64,000 nt of DNA, from the NCBI GenBank assembly GCA_947457395.1, contig CANGVA010000007.1, forward strand, positions 62,001 to 126,000. Reading direction: 5' to 3'. A model generated the notes under the pieces. That model saw nothing but the letters and a program-made list of their open reading frames with translations, searched no databases and was not told the DNA's origin. The number at the start of each line of letters is the position of its first letter. Position 1 is the first letter of the stretch. A program made the translations under genes and the position numbers. Shown in pieces: positions 35,651-44,848 of the stretch. Source of the DNA: Bacteroidota bacterium. GTDB taxonomy: Bacteria; Bacteroidota; Bacteroidia; UKL13-3.

Positions 35651-36151
35651 TTAACCTGATATCGGATTTTTAGGAAAATCAAGCCAGATTAACTCACCGC
35701 TTTTTTCAGCAATCTGTTTCCATGTTTGTATAGGAAAAGCAATGGTTGCGATACCTGCAGTTGGCAAATTTTCTATGGGTGTATGTGTTAAATATCCAAT
35801 AAGGCCGGTAAATGCAGGATTATGGCCAAAGAGCATGGCACTTTTAATTTCGTCATCAATATTTCTGATTACATGCAGTAAATCTTCTATTGATGCTTCA
35901 TAAATATCGTACTCAAGGCAAATATCAGATTCCTTTATGCCTAAGGTTGATGCGATATGTTTAGCTGTTTTGAGGGCTCTCTTGGCAGGACTTGAAATAA
36001 GCACTGCCGGTTTTATCTTATTTTTTAATAACCGTTTACCCATTTCTTCTACATCTGCTTTGCCGCGGTCGTTTAGTGGCCTGTCAAAATCACTCAGACT
36101 ATGATTATCATGGCTCGACTTGGCATGCCGCATCAGCATTAAGGTTTTCAT
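35651..36151 (-). CDS. SixA-like histidine phosphatase
   Basis: This 166-residue phosphoglycerate-mutase-fold phosphatase has the N-terminal catalytic MLMRHAKSS with His8, PLNDRGKADV after it, and the late second histidine in MLFGHNPAFTG. Relatives (SixA) dephosphorylate histidine phosphotransfer domains; here that target is only an inference. It starts 12 bases after the pRiA4b ORF-3-like gene and probably shares its transcript. Confidence 0.88.
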   Translation of the reverse strand: MKTLMLMRHAKSSHDNHSLSDFDRPLNDRGKADVEEMGKRLLKNKIKPAVLISSPAKRALKTAKHIASTLGIKESDICLEYDIYEASIEDLLHVIRNIDDEIKSAMLFGHNPAFTGLIGYLTHTPIENLPTAGIATIAFPIQTWKQIAEKSGELIWLDFPKNPISG

Positions 36152-36163
36152 GGGGCAAGGAAA

Positions 36164-36769
36164 TTAATATCGGTCGTCAGCTCCTGCGTCTTCACCGCTG
36201 GCTTCACCCTGTTCATCATCAAACAGACCAAATTCATCGGCCTCATCATCAGATATCTCTCCGGGTATTTCTTCTGATTTATCTAGGTAATTCTTGGTTA
36301 TTTCATCAAACTCATTATCATCAACCAAACCAAAGCGCTGCACTTTATCATATTGTTTAGGAGCCAGCCCTGATGACTTGCTGCAAAACGGATATTTCTG
36401 TCCGGATTTTTCTTTTACATCAATTCCGGTTAACTCAATAAAGAGTGTCCAAATCTCAAGAAAATCATATACATAAATGATTTTCTGGTGAGGGTCGTTT
36501 ATATAATCACAAAGCTTAGATTTGGCCATCACCGGAATTTTATTCTCTGGTTCATCCTCCTCATCGGTCATATCCTCCAAGGTTATTTCCTGACCTTTCT
36601 TCCAAGTATCCGTGCTCATGTAAAATGAGGCCAGCTGCTTTTGGTCAAAGCCAATTGCATCCAGTATGGCTTTATGTAAATCAAGAAAAGTTTGTGTTGA
36701 TTTTATCTCGATTATACGGAAGATATCATCGTAATCTTCAAAGGTTATTTTAAATTTATAAACGGCCAT
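36164..36769 (-). CDS. Plasmid pRiA4b ORF-3 / IS1096 TnpR-like family protein
   Basis: The product has 201 residues from the ATG at 36769 (an upstream ATG at 36814 would add 15). The family core begins VYKFKITFEDYDDIFRIIEI, then LHKAILDAIGFD and MTDEEDEPENKIP. The C-terminus is extremely acidic (EISDDEADEFGLFDDEQ). The family was first seen beside plasmid and IS genes but is widely chromosomal and has no proven function. Here there is no transposase or inverted repeat, so it looks domesticated. It lies between a giant T9SS cargo gene and the SixA-like gene on the same strand. Confidence 0.8.
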   Translation of the reverse strand: MAVYKFKITFEDYDDIFRIIEIKSTQTFLDLHKAILDAIGFDQKQLASFYMSTDTWKKGQEITLEDMTDEEDEPENKIPVMAKSKLCDYINDPHQKIIYVYDFLEIWTLFIELTGIDVKEKSGQKYPFCSKSSGLAPKQYDKVQRFGLVDDNEFDEITKNYLDKSEEIPGEISDDEADEFGLFDDEQGEASGEDAGADDRY

Positions 36770-36821
36770 CGGTTTTAGGTCTTTCGGGCAAAAATAAATA
36801 TTTACCCGAAACATACACCAT

Positions 36822-39800
36822 CTACTTTATGGTAGTAAAATTTCCTCGTTTGGTATAGCTTGAGCCATCCCAGCCTGTATAGGTTACCAGGTATACAAAT
36901 ACGTCAGAAGTTGCGGGATCGTTGTTGTAAATATCCTTATAGGTTTCATATTTATTATTGGTGCTGAAAATGAGCTTACCCCAGCGGTCGTAGATTTTTA
37001 AATCATAATCCTTAACAAACACAGGCCTGATGTTTAGCTCCTCATTTAAACCATCATTATTGGGTGTAAATGCATTTGGTACATAAAGGAGCGGGCTCTG
37101 AATTAACTCTATTGTGTTTGAGCGGCTGGTATAACCATTTCCTGTGTTACCTTCAATAGCATCAACTGTATAATAATATAAGCCATTATCGGTATTGAGT
37201 TTGTCATCGCTATAGTTGGTGAGTTTTTCTGCTGTTGCGCCAATACGCACAGGGCTTTGGCCTGGTTCTTCTTTCAAGATATCATACTCCTTTACCCCTG
37301 CAGCCCAATGTGAGTATGGGCTCCATTGTAAACTATGCTCAAAAGGCCTGGAAATACCTTTTAATAAAATGGTGCAGGCTTCTTTGCCCAACAATGTTTC
37401 CAACCCGCAATCATTAACTTGTTTAACCGTATAGCAATAGGAGCGTTTCTGAACTTCAACATTTTGGTCCAGATATATGCTATCTGCTTTGTTGTTAAAT
37501 GAACTGATGAGTGCATATATTGCATTGGGTTCATTGTTTTTCTTGTATAAATTATACAATGTAAATGACCCATCTGTACTTGGTTTCCAGAAGACGCCAA
37601 TATGCCGGTTTTGTTCAACGGTAACCGTGTAGAAAGATACTGCTTCTGGATAATCCTCCGGTTTTCTAATTGTACAGGCCCATTCACCAGTATCACCTGG
37701 GAGCTGGCAGGAGTTGATAGCGAAAGCAGCATAGCAATAATTGCTGTTTAGGTTATCAGGTGCATCATTATCTGTATAAGTGAAGTCTGCGGCATTAAAA
37801 ACCTTAGCTAGTTCTTTAAAGCTGCCATTCGGGTTTTTTCTAATTAGAACAAAGTGTGAAAAATATTTATTTACGCTAGTTGCCTTCCATCTAACTTGAA
37901 TGCTGTTGCTGCTAAGCCTTCGCACACAGGGCAAAACTGGCGGTAAACCTGCAGGAGGCACAATCACTTTCAACCGTATTTTCCCCAAAATATTTCTTGG
38001 TTGCGGACATTGATTATCCTGGACATAAACATTCATCACTAAATCATTATTCAACACATCATTGCAATTGGCATAATACGAAAACCTAACGCTTGCACGT
38101 GAAAGAGAATCTGTTTTACTTAACTTAAATAAGCGATTATTGCTAAGTAGGGGACCTGAAAGCTGGGCAAATACAGAGTCTTTGCTGTCTGTATCGGTTA
38201 TGGTATATGAAATATGAGCCGTATCACCAGCTATGATTTCTATAACGGTATCCTTACTCAGATAAAAACCTGGAACCCGTGCTGTATCTTCCTTAAAAAG
38301 TGAACATACCGTACGAGAGGTATCAATATGTGGCCGGCATATATTGCTATATGTAATGAAATAGCAATAATTATTAAGCAAGTGATTTTTGGCTTTATTA
38401 TCGGTTAGGTTATTTTTTGGCGGCCAGAAAGAGTCGATCTCAATTGGGCTTAATCCATTCGTGCTTTTAAAAATACTGTATTTTCTGAGGTACTTGGTTG
38501 CTGCGGCAGGCGCACTCCATTTTAACTCTAGTGTGCTGTCGTTTAATGGTTTTAAACATTCAGGAAATGGACTTGGCACGGCAGGTACCGGGCTTACCAA
38601 AACTTTTATTTTGGCTAACGTGGTTCTAAAGTCGGGGCAACCGTTATCACGTGCTTCAATATCAATCACGAGTGTATCAGTTGAGAAATCGTTACATAAG
38701 GTCCTCCATCTGAGTTGCGCATTGATGGTATTGACGGTGCGCGTAAATGTAATGGTAGCCGGATTTACAGGTTTAGAAAACAGGTTACTGTTATAGCTGG
38801 CTATCACAGAATCTCCATCAGGGTCGGTTATAGTAAAAGAATAAACCAGCGTATCAGTTGCGGTAATTTTAAGTAATGTATCTTTAACAATGGGAGCAAA
38901 CTCAGACACGTTAAGATTAATTTTTATTAGTGCATTGTTGCAACCTCCCTGAGTAGGATCATATGGTCTTACACCCTTATTAATATTGCTCCATGCTCCG
39001 TTGGTGGTAGGAAAATCTGAGAAGCCACCGCAGCCAGCGCATACCGACTGATAAACCACTGATTTTTTGTCAAATCGGCTGGTGCCTCCGTCAACGTGAT
39101 CTCCGCTGCCCAGCATCCCGCCAATAAAAGTGGCATAAGAAATATTTTTTATATCGGGTGAGAATACAATGAGGTAAAAGTCAGAACCATCTGTATTACG
39201 CTGAATGGCATTGGTTGTAGTTGGCAAGCCTGTTGTGGTTCCTGTAATTTGATTAAAGTTTTGATTGGCCAGGCCACCCCAGCCGGATACGTATACCCTG
39301 TTACATATATCTACCAGAAATGCAGAAGGAGATATGTTGGGCCCTTGTGTACCAGCAGTACCAAAAGTGGAAGAAAGTATGATGCTATCAAGGTTTCTAT
39401 TAAAGGTGGTTATAAACTGCTTGCCTCCAGGTGCATTGTAAACGTTTCCTTTCACAGGAAATGTATTGCTTTGGGTTTGGCCTGTTATATATACATTGCC
39501 TTTGCTGTCGCCTTGCACAAAGTAAGCCTGGTCATAATTGCTGGTTCCAATAAAAAGTAACTTCATTAAAGATGAACCATTGGCAGCAATGCGGGCAATA
39601 TATGCATCTACACCACCGTGGTGGGCATACGGACCTGATGCCGGCCCAATGGCTGCGCTGGTTGAACCACCGCAAACGTAAATATTCTTAAAAATATCCA
39701 GACCAATACCAAAGCCCGCATCGTGTCCGGTGCCACCCAGATAGGTTGAAAAATCAAGGTTGCTAAGTGCTGCGTTAAATTTTAGTACACAGGCATCCTG

Positions 39801-41240
39801 TGCACCGCCAAAAGTTGTTTGAAAACCATTTACTATAGGAAAACCATTGGCCACACTTGAGCGGGTAGAGGTAGCTACATAAATAGACCCAGTAAGTGTA
39901 TCAATGATTATTTCACCTCGGTAATTATCTCCATAATTGTAGGCTAGCGGGAAGTTGATCGCATTATAATCAAACGCGCCTAATGAGCCGTTGATGCCAT
40001 CATCTGCGCTGCCGCCTATGTAGGTGCTGGCTTGCAGACTTTGTCCGTTGGATGAAAGCCGACTGATAACAATATCGATACCCTGATTATAGGATTGGTC
40101 AAAAACTCCTGCAGTTGTTGGATAATCAGCAGAGCCTGTTGTTCCCATAATATACAATTCATTGTTGCTGTTGCAAATCAAACTATGGGGTTGCTCGTTT
40201 CCGCTCCCACCAAGGTAGGTGCAGTAGAGCAGGTTTTTACCATCAGAACTAAATTTTAAGATACCGATGTCACGCGCGGGTCCGAAGGTGTTATTACCCC
40301 CGGCAAAATTAGTCTGATAAGCACCTGTGGTAGTAGGGAAACCGGTACTGTAAACGGCTCCTCCTGCATATCCGTTTCCATCATTATCAAAAGTTGCTGT
40401 GAATCCGAAATTATCTGCAACAGAGCCTGAAAACGTGCCGAAAATAATATTCGGATCAATGATGAGTGTTTTGTTATGCACATAATTGCCAATACTGTAA
40501 GCAACACTTTGTTTGCTTAAGTCATACGCACTCTCAACTGGTATCTGTTCGCCATCAATAAACTGATAGCAGATGGGTTTTTCTTCCTTAATCAGTGCTA
40601 CGCTGGTTTTTACCTCCAATGCACCATTGCGCAACTCAATTCCATCAGCCCCGGTATAATTTATTTTTATCTGGTTGGGGTTTGCAAAGGGTTTAACGAT
40701 AAAGTTAACTTTCAGGTAATCACTCTTTGCTATGAGCTCCATGTCTATGCCCTGATAAAGATTTTCAAGTGTTACCTTTTCATAAGCCAGGCAATGAGCA
40801 GCCCATTGCGCAGGTTTTGAACCTTGGAAAAAATTATAATACTCTGTAGATGGGTTTTCTTTTCTAACTGTTGGGTTGGGGTTGGCCTGGGTAAAATCAG
40901 CCTTGTAAACATGGCCCTTTATCATTGGGTTTCGGTTTTTGCCATGCGTAAAATCATGCACGGCTTTCTCATCATATAATGAATAAACCAACCCTGTGCG
41001 GGTAGCAAACACGTAACCACCGGGTATGGCCGCCCTAAACAATACAGTTGCCGGCCACTGCCCCTTGTTTTCTATCAGCTTAATTTTTTGCGACCAAATA
41101 TTATCAGGCACATTGGGTTTATGCGCATAAACAAATGAGGTGCAGATAAGCCATGCTAAACAACATATGTAAGATAGTTTTTTCAGTATAACAAATTTAT
41201 GAATTAACCGATGAAAAGGCTTGCTATGGCATAAAACCAT
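36822..41240 (-). CDS. Giant secreted SBBP-repeat protein with type B T9SS sorting domain
   Basis: This 1,472-residue protein has an N-terminal signal region (LSYICCLAWLICTSFVYA) and a DUF7948-like domain (WSQKIKLIENKGQWPATV). Beta-propeller type SBBP repeats follow (about 280-720, with the recurring pattern CTYLGGSGNEQPHS). Ig/FN3-like domains fill the middle, and a gliding-motility-associated C-terminal domain closes it (PNAFTPNNDGLNEELNIRP, IYDRWGKLIFSTNN). Such type B signals direct export by the type IX system and either release or anchoring at the surface. The likely role is adhesion or scaffold; substrate binding is unknown. It is divergent from the sirtuin gene. Confidence 0.88.
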   Translation of the reverse strand: MVLCHSKPFHRLIHKFVILKKLSYICCLAWLICTSFVYAHKPNVPDNIWSQKIKLIENKGQWPATVLFRAAIPGGYVFATRTGLVYSLYDEKAVHDFTHGKNRNPMIKGHVYKADFTQANPNPTVRKENPSTEYYNFFQGSKPAQWAAHCLAYEKVTLENLYQGIDMELIAKSDYLKVNFIVKPFANPNQIKINYTGADGIELRNGALEVKTSVALIKEEKPICYQFIDGEQIPVESAYDLSKQSVAYSIGNYVHNKTLIIDPNIIFGTFSGSVADNFGFTATFDNDGNGYAGGAVYSTGFPTTTGAYQTNFAGGNNTFGPARDIGILKFSSDGKNLLYCTYLGGSGNEQPHSLICNSNNELYIMGTTGSADYPTTAGVFDQSYNQGIDIVISRLSSNGQSLQASTYIGGSADDGINGSLGAFDYNAINFPLAYNYGDNYRGEIIIDTLTGSIYVATSTRSSVANGFPIVNGFQTTFGGAQDACVLKFNAALSNLDFSTYLGGTGHDAGFGIGLDIFKNIYVCGGSTSAAIGPASGPYAHHGGVDAYIARIAANGSSLMKLLFIGTSNYDQAYFVQGDSKGNVYITGQTQSNTFPVKGNVYNAPGGKQFITTFNRNLDSIILSSTFGTAGTQGPNISPSAFLVDICNRVYVSGWGGLANQNFNQITGTTTGLPTTTNAIQRNTDGSDFYLIVFSPDIKNISYATFIGGMLGSGDHVDGGTSRFDKKSVVYQSVCAGCGGFSDFPTTNGAWSNINKGVRPYDPTQGGCNNALIKINLNVSEFAPIVKDTLLKITATDTLVYSFTITDPDGDSVIASYNSNLFSKPVNPATITFTRTVNTINAQLRWRTLCNDFSTDTLVIDIEARDNGCPDFRTTLAKIKVLVSPVPAVPSPFPECLKPLNDSTLELKWSAPAAATKYLRKYSIFKSTNGLSPIEIDSFWPPKNNLTDNKAKNHLLNNYCYFITYSNICRPHIDTSRTVCSLFKEDTARVPGFYLSKDTVIEIIAGDTAHISYTITDTDSKDSVFAQLSGPLLSNNRLFKLSKTDSLSRASVRFSYYANCNDVLNNDLVMNVYVQDNQCPQPRNILGKIRLKVIVPPAGLPPVLPCVRRLSSNSIQVRWKATSVNKYFSHFVLIRKNPNGSFKELAKVFNAADFTYTDNDAPDNLNSNYCYAAFAINSCQLPGDTGEWACTIRKPEDYPEAVSFYTVTVEQNRHIGVFWKPSTDGSFTLYNLYKKNNEPNAIYALISSFNNKADSIYLDQNVEVQKRSYCYTVKQVNDCGLETLLGKEACTILLKGISRPFEHSLQWSPYSHWAAGVKEYDILKEEPGQSPVRIGATAEKLTNYSDDKLNTDNGLYYYTVDAIEGNTGNGYTSRSNTIELIQSPLLYVPNAFTPNNDGLNEELNIRPVFVKDYDLKIYDRWGKLIFSTNNKYETYKDIYNNDPATSDVFVYLVTYTGWDGSSYTKRGNFTTIK

Positions 41241-41275
41241 AACCTATACCATTATTCAATCTATCAAAGTTAACT

Positions 41276-41305
41276 TTTGTTTTTGCATACATACGTTCAT
41301 TTTTG
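41276..41305 (+). promoter_or_regulatory. Promoter of the sirtuin gene
   Basis: TTTG (41276-41279), an 18-base spacer and CATTTTTG (41298-41305) match the Bacteroidota consensus with one mismatch. The ATG at 41326 lies 21 bases downstream. Confidence 0.5.
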
Positions 41306-41325
41306 TAAAATTATAATCAAGATGC

Positions 41326-42018
41326 ATGGCAAAACAAAAGCTTGTAATACTAACCGGAGCGGGGATTAGCAGAGAGAGCGGCCTACAGACCTTTAGAGAT
41401 GGTGACGGGTTGTGGGAGGGACACAATGTTTATGATGTAGCCACGCCTGAGGCTTGGCACAAAAATCCGCGGCTGGTGCAGGACTTTTATAATATGCGCA
41501 GAAAAGCGGTAATGGAGGCAGAGCCTAATAAAGCCCATTTGCTGCTTGCAAGTTTAGAATCGCAATATGAGGTATACATCATTACCCAGAATATAGATAA
41601 CCTGCATGAGCGTGGAGGATCAACCCGGGTTTTGCATTTACACGGAGAAATTACCAAAGCCCAAAGTACCCGCAACCCGGCATTGGTTTATGATATTGAT
41701 GGATGGGAACTGAAGATTGGAGATACTTGCGAGTTGGGCTCACAGTTGAGGCCATTTATAGTTTGGTTTGGCGAGGCAGTGCCTAAAATGGAAGAGGCTG
41801 CAGCATTGGTTGCGCAAGCTGATTTGTTTGCAGTAATAGGTACTTCATTGGTGGTATACCCAGCGGCAGGTTTAGTAAATCTGGTTCCTGTAGAAGCGCC
41901 TGTATTTGTGGTTGATCCTGGAACACCGGAAATGCCTTCAGCAATTGAGCATGTTTTTATAAAAGAGCCAGCAACAACTGGGGTTCAGCAACTCATCAAC
42001 CATTATCTGATCAAATAA
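41326..42018 (+). CDS. cobB: NAD-dependent protein deacylase (sirtuin, CobB type)
   Basis: The 230-residue sirtuin removes acyl groups from lysines using NAD. Motifs are GAGISRESG (11-19), TQNIDNLHERGG (87-98), catalytic His106 in LHLHGEI, and WFGEAVP. Tyr55 and Arg58 in DFYNMRRK match the Tyr-x-x-Arg motif of class III sirtuins that remove succinyl and malonyl groups. The zinc module is degenerate: the region 113-155 contains only one cysteine (GDTCELGSQ) instead of four, as in several other Bacteroidota proteins. It has its own promoter and reads away from the T9SS gene. Confidence 0.92.
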   Translation: MAKQKLVILTGAGISRESGLQTFRDGDGLWEGHNVYDVATPEAWHKNPRLVQDFYNMRRKAVMEAEPNKAHLLLASLESQYEVYIITQNIDNLHERGGSTRVLHLHGEITKAQSTRNPALVYDIDGWELKIGDTCELGSQLRPFIVWFGEAVPKMEEAAALVAQADLFAVIGTSLVVYPAAGLVNLVPVEAPVFVVDPGTPEMPSAIEHVFIKEPATTGVQQLINHYLIK

Positions 42019-42078
42019 TCTGCTTGTGCCGACATGATTGGCTGCCCTAAATAGCAATTTGGGTATTACCTTGCGGCC

Positions 42079-43974
42079 GTGAATTATCTTAGAGCAGAAC
42101 AAATTGCCAAAAGTTATGGCGACAGAACCCTTTTTCAGGATTTAACCATTAGCATAGAAAAGGGCCAGCGCATTGCGCTTATTGCCAAAAATGGCACAGG
42201 CAAAACCAATCTCTTAAACATTTTAGCTCAAAAAGATCAGTCGGATGCAGGAACGGTGCTGGTTAGCAAGGATATTAAAACAGCCTACTTGGAACAGGAG
42301 CCGTTTATTCCTGAAAACTTAACTGTATACGAGGCTCTATTTAACAGTAATAATGAATTGCTGCAGGCAGTTGCAGCCTATGAAAAGGCTCTCGAGCATT
42401 CTGAAACCAATCATGATGATGTCGCAATGGCCGGCTTGCAGCGCTGCATGGAAGAAATGGATCGTTTGCAGGCTTGGGATTATGAATCGCGCATCAGGCA
42501 AATTCTTACCAAATTGGCTATCCACCAATATGATCAGCGGGCAGGTTCATTGAGCGGGGGCCAAAAGAAACGCCTTGCTCTGGCACGCTTGCTTATTAAT
42601 ACCCCCGATTTATTAATTATGGATGAGCCTACCAATCATCTGGATATTGATATGATTGAATGGTTAGAAGGTTACCTCAAAAGTGTGGATACCACCTTAT
42701 TGTTGGTTACCCATGATCGTTATTTTTTGGATAATGTATGCAATCAGATTATAGAGCTGGATCAAGGCAAGCTCTATACTTATAAAGGTAATTATGCCTA
42801 CTATTTGGAGAAAAAAGCTGAAAGAGAATTTAGGGAAGAAAGGGAAACGGAAAAGGCAAGAAACCTGATGCGCAAGGAGTTGGAGTGGATTAGAAGGCAG
42901 CCCAAAGCCAGGGGTACCAAATCTAAATCAAGAATTGATGCCTTTTATGAACTTAAGGAAAAAGCAGCCGGAAAAGCAGAAGATAAAAAGGTGGAACTGG
43001 ATTTAAAAATGCAAAGATTGGGCGGTAAAATTTTGGAGTTACACAAGGTGCATAAGGCGTTTGGTGATAAAAAGCTTGTAACCAATCTTTCATATATCCT
43101 GAAACCCGGTGAGCGCATAGGTATAGTTGGCCGAAATGGCGTAGGGAAATCTACCTTTTTAAATATGCTGATGGGCCTTGAAACACCCGACAGCGGACAC
43201 ATAACCAGAGGCGATACAGTTGTTTATGGATATTATGCCCAAACAGGTCTGCAATTAAAGGAAGATAAGAGGGTATTGGACGTGGTAAAGGATATTGCAG
43301 AATATGTAACGCTAAACAAGGGTGAAAAAATTACTGCATCACAATTGTGTAAGCGCTTTCTGTTTGATGATAAGATGCAACATACCTTTGTATCAAAACT
43401 AAGCGGTGGCGAAAAAAGACGATTGTTTTTACTCACCGTACTCATCAAAAATCCAAATTTCCTTATTCTGGATGAGCCAACCAATGATTTGGATATCCCA
43501 ACACTGAATGTTCTGGAGGAGTTTTTGGAAACCTATAAAGGTTGCTTACTTATTGTTACGCACGATCGCTATTTTATGGATAAGCTGGTAGATCACCTGC
43601 TGATTTTTGAAGGGGATGGCCTCATCAGGGATTTTAACGGTAATTATCAGGACTATCTAAACGAACTGGAGGAGCAAAAGTCCAAAAAAGAGGTGGTTGT
43701 AGTGCCTGCGCAGCCTGTTGCTGTAATTAAAGAGCCCGTAGCAGCCCAGCCTGGTGTGCCTATAAAGAAGAAACTGAGTTATAAGGAGCAAAGAGAGTTT
43801 GAGCAACTGGAGAAAGAAATTCCGGATTTGGAGCGTAAAAAGGCAGATTTAGAAGCCAGACTTGTTTCAGGTGGCGATAACCATGAGGAATTATTACAGT
43901 GGAGCAGGGAAGTGGAGGTGTTAACTAAGCTACTAGATGAAAAAGGATTGCGTTGGCTGGAATTAAGCGAATAA
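42079..43974 (+). CDS. ABC-F family ATPase (Uup-like)
   Basis: The 631-residue protein has two ABC domains without membrane segments: first Walker A AKNGTGKT with LSGGQKKR and Walker B LLIMDEPTNHLD, second Walker A GRNGVGKS with LSGGEKRR and Walker B LILDEPTNDLD. An interdomain linker rich in charges follows the first domain, and a coiled-coil C-terminus (FEQLEKEIPDLERKKADLEA) resembles Uup. The family acts on ribosomes or DNA; housekeeping is more likely than drug resistance. Its start codon is GTG. It is followed by its own terminator. Confidence 0.9.
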   Translation: MNYLRAEQIAKSYGDRTLFQDLTISIEKGQRIALIAKNGTGKTNLLNILAQKDQSDAGTVLVSKDIKTAYLEQEPFIPENLTVYEALFNSNNELLQAVAAYEKALEHSETNHDDVAMAGLQRCMEEMDRLQAWDYESRIRQILTKLAIHQYDQRAGSLSGGQKKRLALARLLINTPDLLIMDEPTNHLDIDMIEWLEGYLKSVDTTLLLVTHDRYFLDNVCNQIIELDQGKLYTYKGNYAYYLEKKAEREFREERETEKARNLMRKELEWIRRQPKARGTKSKSRIDAFYELKEKAAGKAEDKKVELDLKMQRLGGKILELHKVHKAFGDKKLVTNLSYILKPGERIGIVGRNGVGKSTFLNMLMGLETPDSGHITRGDTVVYGYYAQTGLQLKEDKRVLDVVKDIAEYVTLNKGEKITASQLCKRFLFDDKMQHTFVSKLSGGEKRRLFLLTVLIKNPNFLILDEPTNDLDIPTLNVLEEFLETYKGCLLIVTHDRYFMDKLVDHLLIFEGDGLIRDFNGNYQDYLNELEEQKSKKEVVVVPAQPVAVIKEPVAAQPGVPIKKKLSYKEQREFEQLEKEIPDLERKKADLEARLVSGGDNHEELLQWSREVEVLTKLLDEKGLRWLELSE

Positions 43975-44009
43975 ATCTGTACAGCACACATTTTGTCAGT
44001 ATTATATGG

Positions 44010-44035
44010 AGGCTTGCCTGCGGCAAGCCTTTTTT
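44010..44035 (+). terminator. Rho-independent terminator after the ABC-F gene
   Basis: A 9-bp stem AGGCTTGCC (44010-44018) pairs with GGCAAGCCT (44022-44030) around loop TGC, followed by a T run. It separates the ABC-F gene from the operator array of the XRE gene. Confidence 0.88.
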
Positions 44036-44042
44036 ATTACTC

Positions 44043-44227
44043 TTTACGTTTGTAAAACAGCTTAATTTATGTTACACATAAATTATATTAATTATCTATT
44101 TATCAGTTAAATAAATATTATCTTTTAAAGTATAAGTTAAATCATTTATGTAACATTTGTAATAGCTGTTTATAACTTTTGTAAAGCAATATTTACGTTT
44201 GTAAACCTGTTTGTTTACATTTGTTTT
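44043..44227 (+). repeat. Array of five TTTACrTTTGTAAA-type sites before the XRE gene
   Basis: Copies occur at 44043-44056 (TTTACGTTTGTAAA), 44149-44162, 44172-44185, 44192-44205 (TTTACGTTTGTAAA) and 44214-44227. The central C of the copies is at 44047, 44154, 44176, 44196 and 44218, so the last four are spaced by 22, 20 and 22 bases, near two DNA turns. GTAAAC (44201-44206) and GTTTAC (44213-44218) make an added inverted repeat. The 290-base gap between ABC-F and the XRE gene is AT-rich and otherwise empty. Confidence 0.75.
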
Positions 44228-44266
44228 AAGTAATTGATATAATGAATATTAGATATAATATTAGCT

Positions 44267-44725
44267 ATGGATGCCCTAAATACAAGAATTATTGAGGTAA
44301 TGGATAAAAACGGACTAACCAAGTCATCTTTTGCTGCAAAGTTGGGTGTTTCCTTGCCGCTTATTGCACATATATGCAGCGGCCGCAATAAGCCTGGTAT
44401 TGAATTGATTCAGAAGGTAATGCAGGCGTTCCCTGAAATAAACCCTCACTGGTTGTTGTTGGGTCAGGGCAATATGTTTAATCAGGCAACACCCAAAGCT
44501 GATTTATCAGAGATATTAAGACAAATAAATGATTTAAAAGTACTTACAAAGGAACCCAAGGCTATTTTTAAAACCATTTCATCTTATCATAAGATATTGC
44601 TTGATGAGTTGATACATTTAAAAGAAATGGGAATCAATATTGTTCAGGGAGAACAAATTTTAGATAGATTAAGCCATGATTTAGATGCTCTGCAGAGAGA
44701 AATAGTTTCTAAACTAAATGATTAA
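44267..44725 (+). CDS. XRE-family HTH transcriptional regulator
   Basis: This 152-residue protein has an N-terminal Cro/CI helix-turn-helix (SSFAAKLGVSLPLIAHICSG, about 18-38), a WLLLGQGNMF segment (58-68) typical of Bacteroidota members, and a helical C-terminal part (HKILLDELIHLKEMG) likely used for oligomers. The phased operator array directly upstream suggests it represses its own gene. It is flanked on both sides by ABC-F genes; whether it also controls them is not shown. No phage genes are nearby. Confidence 0.88.
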   Translation: MDALNTRIIEVMDKNGLTKSSFAAKLGVSLPLIAHICSGRNKPGIELIQKVMQAFPEINPHWLLLGQGNMFNQATPKADLSEILRQINDLKVLTKEPKAIFKTISSYHKILLDELIHLKEMGINIVQGEQILDRLSHDLDALQREIVSKLND

Positions 44726-44848
44726 ATATATGATTATAAAGTGCTGATATTTATGATTCTATAATTTTAAAATAGCCTAAAAAATTGTATTAAAAAATAG
44801 TGCTTCTCACATCAATCAGCCAAGGTGTCAGCATTACAATAGGAAGGT

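Noticed and set aside
36164-36769. pRiA4b ORF-3-like gene as part of an insertion sequence
   Set aside because: No transposase frame and no terminal repeats are found around it.
43975-44266. Origin of replication or plasmid iterons
   Set aside because: There are repeated words but no DnaA boxes and no replication protein gene; operator use by the XRE gene is simpler.
44267-44725. XRE regulator as a prophage repressor
   Set aside because: There is no integrase, phage structural gene or attachment site nearby.
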